NCBI RefSeq assembly: GCF_001704415.2
Contig: NC_030808.1
Location: forward strand, 79,142,594 to 79,206,593
Source: Capra hircus
Taxonomy: Eukaryota; Chordata; Mammalia; Artiodactyla; Bovidae
DNA: 64,000 nucleotides
Direction: 5' to 3'
Positions 57,165-64,000 of this stretch are shown here, piece after piece. Position 1 is the stretch's first letter, and each line of letters starts with the position of its first letter. A program made the position numbers and the translations under genes. Below the pieces are notes generated by a model. It had not been told where the DNA came from. It was given only the letters and a program-made list of their open reading frames with translations, and made no database searches.

Positions 57165-57350
57165 GTGCTCTTCAAACTTAAACACGACTCAGATCTCCTG
57201 GAGGGCTAGATATAACACATATGTCTGGGTCGCTCCCCAAAGTTGCTGGTTCATTATTTCAGGGTGAGGCTGATAGTCTGTATTACTAATAAGATTATAG
57301 AAGAGTCCAGTGCTGCTGTTCCAGGGACAAATTTGAAGAACCAGGGATCT
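57165..57350 (+). mobile_element. hAT-Charlie-type MITE remnant
   Basis: ctcttcaaacttaaacacga, gatctcctggagggctagat, tcagggtgaggctgatagtc, aaatttgaagaaccaggg follow the order of a small Charlie-type non-autonomous element (MER3-like). Exact family uncertain. Confidence 0.55.
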
Positions 57351-57422
57351 AGCCCAAATTTTCTGGGATAGATGACTCCTCCAGGCTTTCTTAGCAAGTT
57401 ACAGGTGAGCTAGAATAGACCC

Positions 57423-57654
57423 CGAGCTTCCCAGGTGCCGCTAGTGGTAACAAATCTGCCTGCCAATGCAGGAGACATTAAGAGATATGGGTTCGATCCC
57501 TGGGTCAGGAAGATCCCCTGGAGGAGGGCATAGCAACCCACTCCAGTATTCTTGCCTGGAGAATCCCAGGGACAGTGGAGCCTGACAAGCCACAGTCCAT
57601 GGGGTTGCAAAGAGTTGGACATAACTGAAGAGACTTAGCACACAGCACTTACCA
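57423..57654 (+). mobile_element. Bov-tA SINE
   Basis: gagcttcccaggtgccgcta, gggttcgatccctgggtcag, ccactccagtattcttgcct, gttggacataactgaagaga. aatagaccc at 57414-57422 and 57655-57663 is a perfect target-site duplication. Confidence 0.95.
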
Positions 57655-57664
57655 AATAGACCCT

Positions 57665-57915
57665 ACTCTCTGCCAGGCTCTCCCTGCCCTGTCCAGGCCT
57701 TGGACGTCATACCTGCACCTGCTCCAGAACATAGGGCTCGGGATGCAGAAGACTACTCTGGCCTGGGCTCTCTGGGGGCTTTATCCCCTGGAAAGTGATC
57801 CAAGGGGAGCATTCCTAACCCAGAGCCCATGCTTAGCTCATCAGTATTGATGACCAGAGGCTACTGCAGAATCTCAGAAAACCAGGCCTGGCAGACTTGC
57901 AGGGAGACTCAAAGC
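57665..57915. other. No recognised feature
   Basis: Nothing recognised. Confidence 0.4.
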
Positions 57916-57919
57916 TGAT

Positions 57920-58010
57920 GTTCTTCTTACCACTATTAATACAAAGGCTTTCTGATCACAGAAAATACTATACTAACTCATTTAATCCTGATAGCAGCTT
58001 CTACCTCTGA
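57920..58010 (-). mobile_element. Possible MIR fragment
   Basis: actaactcatttaatcctga followed by tagcagcttctacc is MIR-like. Confidence 0.45.
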
Positions 58011-58159
58011 TCTCTGTCCTTGTCACGTTTCTTGCCCTTTTATCTCTACTGATAGGTCCCCGTGCCTGGCAACGTTTTCCTATTAGGGGATCAGGGCTTG
58101 AGACTTATTCCTTGAAGAAAAATCATGGACTGAGACAACCTCAGGATCAAGAAATCATG

Positions 58160-58260
58160 ATCAACGTCGGAACTATTTATTCTCCTCATTTTACAGGTGA
58201 AGACGCTAAATCTGTAGGGGATCAGTATCTTGTCCCATCTGGACCAGAGTCAGGCAGTCT
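58160..58260 (-). mobile_element. MIR SINE fragment
   Basis: tctcctcattttacaggtga then agacgctaaatctgtagggg: reverse MIR core. Confidence 0.55.
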
Positions 58261-58319
58261 CTCCCCACACTTGCATCTTGTTCCCCTTCTCCCACTTCCT
58301 GGGGCCAGGCTGGAGGCCC

Positions 58320-58500
58320 TGCAGCTGTGGCGAGTGCCAGATGGCATCTCAGCCACAGGGCCGAGGGCGTCTGAGGACCTCGCGGCTGGTCAGCCCCAGG
58401 CTGGCAGCCCGTCTCCACATCGCTGCTGCGGGCACAGGGTAGAAGCACTGAGTGAAAAGAGCACGCGCACGGAGAGGGCGAGAATGCAGTGACTCACACC
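58320..58500. promoter_or_regulatory. Small CpG-rich patch
   Basis: I count about 11 CpG in 180 GC-rich bases, including ctcgcgg and gcacgcgcacgg. Open frames on both strands here are a by-product of the base composition. No promoter motif was recognised. Confidence 0.3.
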
Positions 58501-58689
58501 ATGTGCAGAGCTGCTCACAGCTGTTCCCAGAGCATCCTGGCCTGGGCAAGGCAGCTGCCAGCCTCACACCATCAGAGGGTCACTCTCGGCCTCGGCTGCC
58601 AGCATGGGAAGAGCAGAGGAGGGGGAATCAGGTTGTCAATGGGCAGCACCAGGCAGGCGAGCTAGTCCCCACCAGGGAGCTAGAAAGCC

Positions 58690-58760
58690 TCAGCTCTCCT
58701 CTCAGCTCTGCCCCTGCTCTTTCCAGCAGTGTGACCTTGGGCGTGATGGCGCCTGGACTT
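58690..58760 (+). mobile_element. Possible MIR fragment
   Basis: ctcagctctgcccctgctct then gcagtgtgaccttgggcg matches the MIR core. Confidence 0.5.
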
Positions 58761-58881
58761 GATGAGCCTGACTTCTCTCACATATTCATGGTTGCATTGC
58801 CCGATGTGGAGAGTGACCGGTAGACTAATGCATGAAAGAAAAAAAGCCTTTTGCAAATCTAGAGGGATTCACACACATGTT

Positions 58882-59165
58882 TGAGTCTGTTCCGGCTGCT
58901 ATAACTTAACACCACAGGCTGAGTGGCTTCTGAAGAACAGAAACCCATTTCTCACAGTTCAGGAAGGTCTGGGTGCAGTCAGCATGGTGGCCTTCTGGTG
59001 ACAACCCACTGTCCTCGGATGGAGGAAGGAGAAAGAGAGCCCTCTTTCATAAGGCGCTAACCCCATTCCTGAGAACTGTTCCTTCCTGACCTATACACCT
59101 CCCAAAGGCCCTGCTTCCTATCACCTTAGGGTTCAGATTTCAACACATGAATTTTGATGCTATTG
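58882..59165 (+). mobile_element. MLT1/MST-type MaLR LTR
   Basis: ttgagtctgttccggctgct, ataacttaacaccacaggct, gagtggcttctgaagaacag, atttctcacagttcaggaag, gatttcaacacatgaatttt. Forward LTR with no internal genes. Confidence 0.75.
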
Positions 59166-59214
59166 TCATTGTGAATGGTCATTGTTGGCAATTAACCATT
59201 CTCAAAGGCAACAC

Positions 59215-59330
59215 GGTGGTAAAATATTAATATCTCTCTGCGAAGGATATATTTGAACCCTTTGTGCTATTTTTGCAATTTTCCTGTAAACTTTAAATCA
59301 CTTTCAAATAAAATGTTGTAAAAATGCTGC
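59215..59330 (+). mobile_element. L1M-type 3' end
   Basis: gaaggatatatttgaaccct, ttgtgctatttttgcaattt, caaataaaatgttgtaaaaa: the last part of an L1M 3' UTR. Confidence 0.55.
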
Positions 59331-59334
59331 ATTC

Positions 59335-59990
59335 TCTGTAATTATATTCTGTTTCATTCAGCCTGGTTCACCATGAGGCAGGCAGGCCTCAGGAAGATCA
59401 CTGTCTTGTAGAGTTGATGTTCCAACAGGCAGAAACAAATATTAATCATCACGAGAAATATGAAAATTACCTGTGGTATCAGAGGGTGTTAGTCTCAGGG
59501 ATACAAGTAGGATAGCAGAAGAGGGCACGGATGTCCTAGGTTTGGGGTGGTGGGGAGGGACTTGCAGCTGATAACATCAGTGCTCAAGGTGGGCCTGAGT
59601 AAGCAGCTATCCAGGAAGAATCTACGGGCCAGCAGACACGAGGCCAGCGTGACTGGAGCACCATGGTTGGACTGTGGCGTGAAGAGTCGGAGGAGATTAG
59701 GTCAGCAGGGCCCTGCGTAGCCACAACCTGTGGGCCCATGAAGTCTCTTTGGAGGCTCTGGGATTTCTCTCTGAGAAAAATGGGGCAATGAGACAGAGAT
59801 TTCAGCAGAGGAGTGACACAATCTCATACACATCCTGCAAGAGTTATTCTGAAAATGTACCAAGGAGCACAAGGGTAGAAGCAGAGACCAGGTAGGAGGC
59901 GATTGCAACAATCCAGAGAGATGGCTACAGGGGGTGAAAAGTGATGAGGTTTGGGATTTGTATTCTAAAGGTGGAGCCAACACAGTTTCT
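59335..59990 (-). mobile_element. L2-like old LINE remnant
   Basis: gaggccagcgtgactggagc, gagacagagatttcagcaga, ggagtgacacaatctcatac, gattgcaacaatccagagag. Same family pattern as at 3340-4400. Confidence 0.5.
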
Positions 59991-60149
59991 TTGACCCAAA
60001 TTCAGTTTCTAAGGCCCCTTCCAGTCCCAAGCCCTTTGTACTAGAATTCGATCATCACCTCCACAAACTACTCTTGCCCAAGTGTGGAGAGAGAGACACC
60101 AGGCTACTTTTAAAAATAGATACAGATTCTTTCATGGGTCTTGCTCCTT

Positions 60150-60915
60150 CACGTGATTTATTTTTTCCTTTCCTTTTCTTTTTTCTTTAAAACTGATGTG
60201 TAGTTGACGTGCAATATTTTATGTTACAGGTGCATGGTAGAGTGACTCATAATTTTTAAAGGTTACACTCCATTTATATTTTTTATGAAATATGGGTTAT
60301 ACTGCCCATGTTGTACAATACATCCTTGTAGCTTATTTTATACCTAGTAGTTGGTACCTTTTAATCCTCTACCCCTATAGTGCTCCTCTCCCCTTCTCTC
60401 TCCCCACTGGTAACTACTAGTTTGTTCTTTATATCTGCATCTATTTATTTTAGTTATTACTCACCAGCTTGTTGTATTTTTTCTGGATTCCAATAGTTTG
60501 TTCCTCTTGCCCTCCCATTCCTATACTCTTCCTCTTTCCCTCCCCAGTGGTAACTACTGGCCTGTTCTCTAAATCTGTGAATCTGCTTCTTTTTTGTTGT
60601 ATTTGCTAGTTTGTCATATTTTTCAGATTCCACATTTAAGTGCTATCACACAATATTTGTCTTTCTTGGCCTGACTTATTTCACGTAGCATAATGCCCTC
60701 CACCTCCATCTATGTTGCTGTAAATGGCAAATTTTCATTATTTTTGATGGCTGAGCAGTATTTCATTGTGTGTAATATATATATAGCATATCTTCTTTAT
60801 CCATTCATCTGTTGACAAGCACGTTGCTCCCATGTCTTAGCAACTATAAATAATGCTGCTATGAACACTAGGGTGCATGTATCTTTTTGAATTAGTGTTT
60901 TTGCTTTTCAACATG
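60150..60915 (-). mobile_element. L1 3' region with internal duplication
   Basis: Reverse L1: gatgtgtagttgacgtgcaa, catgttgtacaatacatcct, gtggtaactactggcctgtt, caccatctatgttgc-like cacctccatctatgttgctg, gatggctgagcagtatttca, gctgctatgaacactagggt. One segment is present twice (60373-60491 and 60520-60631). Confidence 0.85.
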
Positions 60916-60919
60916 ATTA

Positions 60920-62080
60920 TTAAGCCCTCATGGAAGTTGTGACTCCCATTCCATGGCTCAAGGTTTCCGAGATGATGTTTATTCAGTCTTATTCTGTGCC
61001 CAAGTATGAATATGGCAAGAAAGATGAACAAAAGTCTGTCTTTTTCTGTACCAAATGAACTGCCAAGCCCAGAGGCCAACCCAGAGGACAATGGAGAGGC
61101 TGAAAGTGTCCACAGAAAATAGTGGGGTAAGAAGGTGTCCTCCATATGAAGTGTCTGGTCCCCTAAGAAAAACTTCATCCAAGTCGCTGTTTCTAAGACA
61201 GGCGTGTATGATCCGTCATCTAGACAATTACTGTAAGCTGCTACCTGGGCCCCTGACCCAGTGATGACTCCCACCCCTCCACATTGCCCCCAGCTGCCTG
61301 GTTCCCAAGCACAGTGGGGATGCATTCTTCTGCTCTTGTCCTGTCCTTGCTCCCCAGAATCTATACTGGGCCACAGCTTTAACGACTCTCCTCTTTGGAC
61401 CCTCCCTCACCCTCAACTCTCCCAGGTGCCTTGTCAGTGGTGGAGAACATTCAGTTGGAACATGAGGCAGAGTGCCATTGAGAGGCGTTGCAGTTTCTTG
61501 ACCTCAGTTCTACCTCAGCACTTTCAGCACCATGCAGCCTCCTTTACTTCCTGCCCTAATTGCTGTGTAGCATTACTGGGGGCTATTAAACAGCTGCCAC
61601 CTTCCACCCCAGACATGGATGCTATCCAAGGGCAGGTAAAAATATTTCTCCCTTCACATAAGGTGGTGGAGGAGACCTCTGGAAGAAACAGGCTCAGAAA
61701 ATCGGCAGCATCTCTGGGGCCATCCAGTGGCTTGGGCCTGTCCCCATCCATAGCCTGTTCTTTGGAACTGGTCACCCTTGTGGCCTTTCTTTCCCAGTCA
61801 CACCCTTTTGTCCTTCCTTTTTAAAGTCTGTGGCTGAGGCTGACAGTTGGAGCACAAAACACTCCAGCAATGGCGACTTCAGAAGCCGCCCATTTCTTCT
61901 AAGAAGTGAAACCTCCTCCTTTCCCATCCCCTCCCCAAACATTATTTACATCCCCAATATAGGGTGCATGTGAAGGTGAGGGGCCTTTGGTTGAAGAGCT
62001 TCTGGGGAGCCCAGTTTACCTCCCCCGCCAGCTCACGTTCACTGAAGTAGAAATCAAGTTAATGAACTTGTGAGCTCCTA
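60920..62080. other. No recognised feature
   Basis: Holds the longest non-repeat frame of the window, 187 codons at 61261-61824 (plus). It shows no domain, signal peptide or family I recognise. Confidence 0.45.
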
Positions 62081-62084
62081 ATTT

Positions 62085-62200
62085 GTTCAAAACTTTTCAT
62101 TTTACAGATGATGATCTTTGAGGCCTACAGGCTTATCCCAGTTGGCCCAGTGCATCAAAAGAAGAGGCAGGATTAGGACCTTGACTTCTTGCTGTTTAGC
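62085..62200 (-). mobile_element. MIR SINE fragment
   Basis: cttttcattttacagatgat, gatctttgaggcctacaggc and aagaggcaggattaggacct: reverse MIR. Confidence 0.65.
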
Positions 62201-62204
62201 TCAG

Positions 62205-62744
62205 GTGGTTTAAAGAGCATATCAGTCAGGTCCTCGGGTGCAAAGAGTTCCTTGTCTGGACTGTAGGGCCCTGGGAAGGCCGTGGCCACCATGTGCTAGA
62301 GTTGCTCCTGCCACCTGCTAGAGCCTCAGCACACATATGCCATCTCTCCTTTCAATGAGTTCATGTCGAAAGCTTGAAATTGACCCTGGTGGGAAACTGG
62401 CAAATACTACAGATCGGGGCTTCCCCTCTCCCTCACCACAAGAGCTGATTATTAAACACCACTGGCTTTGGTATGTTGAGTCTGTCTTACCAGGTCCTGA
62501 AATAGACCTTCTCATGGAATGTGACCCTTGCTTCTCAGTCTTTCAAGACTTCCAGGGAATAGTCATGAAATGTGAGCACTCAAGGAGACCTTTGGGTTGA
62601 TCTTTATCCAAAAAAGAGAGACTTAAATGCCAGAAGAACCAGTTGAGAAAGTAAATGGGCCAAGCAACTCAGTGGAAGGAAATAGAGAATAGTGAGGAAT
62701 GTGGTGAAAGACCCCAAAGTGTTTAATTTTAAAACAACAACAAA
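62205..62744. other. No recognised feature
   Basis: Nothing recognised. Confidence 0.45.
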
Positions 62745-62747
62745 GGT

Positions 62748-63096
62748 GGAGTTTGCTAGGGCTGCCATAACAAAGTTACAGACTGAGCGGCTTAAACAAA
62801 TTAATCAGCAAGGTGTTGGTAGTGTTGATTCCTTATACGGGCTGCGAGGGAGGAATCTGCCCCAAGTCTCTCTCCGTGGTTTGTGGATAGCAGTCTTCAA
62901 ATTCACATGGCATTCTTCCTGTAGATACATCCATTTAATAAGGAGACCAGTCATATTGGATTAGAACTCACCCCAACAATCTCATTTTGACTGGTTCTTT
63001 CTGTAAAGACCTCCATCTAAGGTCATATTCTGAGATGCTAAGAGTTAGGACTGCAACAGATGAATGTGGGGGGAAACACAATTCAATCCATAACAT
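62748..63096 (+). mobile_element. MLT1-type MaLR LTR
   Basis: gctagggctgccataacaaa, gagcggcttaaacaaattaa, gaccagtcatattggattag, gacctccatctaaggtcata, ggaaacacaattcaatccat aaca end. Near complete forward LTR, no internal genes. Confidence 0.85.
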
Positions 63097-63149
63097 ATGG
63101 GCAGGACAAAAAAAAAACAAATCTGAGAATCAGATCTGACCTGCTCACT

Positions 63150-63265
63150 GCCCCAGTTATAATCCATTGGCTAAATTTGGCAGGTGTGGAAACTAAAGCA
63201 CTGAGGGATGCAAGTGGCTCTCCAGAGGTCACAGGTAGAAAAAGGCAGAGGCAGGCCTCCAGCCA
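63150..63265 (-). mobile_element. MIR SINE fragment
   Basis: gtgtggaaactaaagcactg, ctccagaggtcacaggtaga, ggcagaggcaggcctccagc: reverse MIR. Confidence 0.62.
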
Positions 63266-63517
63266 AGCTCCTCTTATCACCTCCCCAACCTGAGGCTATT
63301 TCTCCTTGTATGCCTTCTTGACACCCCTGGAGAGCCTGTGAAGCAGCCGAGGGTCAAAATGTATCTGAAACCCATCTCTAAACTCCCCTCAGCCTACAGC
63401 ATGGGGAAACACACATAAGACACTAGAAAATGCATTCTGAGACTTTATAGACCTCTACCTCAATTCTCTGGGTTAGTAGAAGCTCTTGGTGTTTTGGGGC
63501 TCAAGGTTAATTGCTGG

Positions 63518-63586
63518 CTCCAGCTACAGTCCATGGGATCACAAAAGAGTCAGACATGACTCAGTTACTGAACAACAGCAACAACA
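63518..63586 (+). mobile_element. Bov-type SINE 3' fragment
   Basis: gctacagtccatgggatcac, aaagagtcagacatgactca, actgaacaacagcaacaaca: only the last 70 bases of a Bov-A body. Confidence 0.85.
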
Positions 63587-63679
63587 CCGTCGGTTGGCCT
63601 TAGATACTTTGAGGTCTCTTGTTTTCCATTCATTCTTTCTTACTATTGAACAACAAAGTGAGATCAGGGGAGGACTTCA

Positions 63680-63835
63680 GGACCCTCCCATTCTTGTTGA
63701 TAGTAAGAGCAAGAAGAGTCAGACAATTTGGTTGAAACCCTGGATTTGCTAGAACAAACATCTACTGTAGGGTGATCACTTATAGACCCACTCTGAGCCT
63801 CATTTTTCTCACCTGAAAATGGGAGACAAATATTT
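63680..63835 (+). mobile_element. MIR SINE fragment
   Basis: gaaaccctggatttgctaga, actctgagcctcatttttct, cacctgaaaatgggagacaa: forward MIR. Confidence 0.6.
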
Positions 63836-63837
63836 GG

Positions 63838-63885
63838 CTCGTTCAATAACTCATTCATGTGTTCCTTCAACCAACACTTGCCTTT
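63838..63885 (-). mobile_element. Possible L2 3' end
   Basis: aataactcattcatgtgttc then cttcaaccaacac resembles the reverse 3' terminus of L2. Confidence 0.4.
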
Positions 63886-64000
63886 TTCTTCTAACAACAC
63901 ACCTATAGATTCTATTTTCTCAAACTCAAGACTAGAGATATAATAAGCTTAAGATGAAAAAAATAGATTTTAATAATATGGCTTTAAAATGACTGAAGTC

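Noticed and set aside
58112..58823. Cluster of overlapping 70-126 codon frames
   Set aside because: GC-rich sequence lacks stop codons by composition; frames overlap on both strands and no family is recognised.
59290..59330. AATAAA followed by A-rich sequence as a host gene polyadenylation site
   Set aside because: It belongs to the end of an L1M 3' UTR and no upstream exon was seen.

Overview
This window looks like a stretch of ruminant (bovid, cattle-like) nuclear genome. The evidence is its interspersed repeats: about fifteen Bov-tA SINEs (tRNA-derived head plus Bov-A body), three Bov-A2 dimers, seven BovB (RTE-class) LINE pieces and five CHR-type artiodactyl tRNA SINEs. These lie among older mammalian repeats (MIR, L2, L1M, MLT1-type LTRs, MER5-type DNA transposon remnants). 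I cannot tell cattle from other bovids by reading alone.

I found no host protein-coding gene, RNA gene, CRISPR array or operon. Nearly all short open frames are chance frames or frames through SINEs and LINEs. The one long frame with a clear origin is a 279-codon piece of BovB reverse transcriptase at 42185-43024 (minus). The region is best read as intergenic or intronic sequence.

Layout. 1-16 kb: many MIR and L2-like relics, each often split by a younger SINE, with an MLT1-type LTR at 6.76-7.44 kb, an artiodactyl L1 3' end at 12.9 kb and a BovB piece at 14.5 kb. 16.06-16.26 kb: a perfect 96-bp duplication. 16.8-19.6 kb: a decayed L1 ORF2 plus 3' UTR on the plus strand. 20-25.4 kb: a dense SINE cluster, including a Bov-A2 inserted at the head of a Bov-tA. 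26-28.5 kb: old L1 material on the minus strand, split by a young-looking Bov-A2. 29.5-37 kb: sparse, with an old CR1/L3-like LINE end at 33.6-34.0 kb. 37.5-44.8 kb: a BovB-rich block with two tail-to-tail copies. 45.1-45.95 kb: an L1 with inverted 5' part. 46-55 kb: AT-rich and repeat-poor, then MIR/L2. 55-64 kb: GC-richer, with a Charlie-like element, two MLT1-type LTRs, an L2-like element and an L1 3' end.

The history that can be read is one of layered insertions: MIR/L2/L1M/MLT1 first, CHR and BovB later, Bov-tA and Bov-A2 last. Several insertions still show target-site duplications. No previously undescribed biological system was found. The most checkable oddities are the perfect 96-bp duplication, the intact BovB frame, the inverted BovB pair, the Bov-A2 with a perfect 15-bp target duplication, and two small CpG-rich patches. 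Family names come from recognition of consensus-like motifs; boundaries are approximate unless a target-site duplication is cited.
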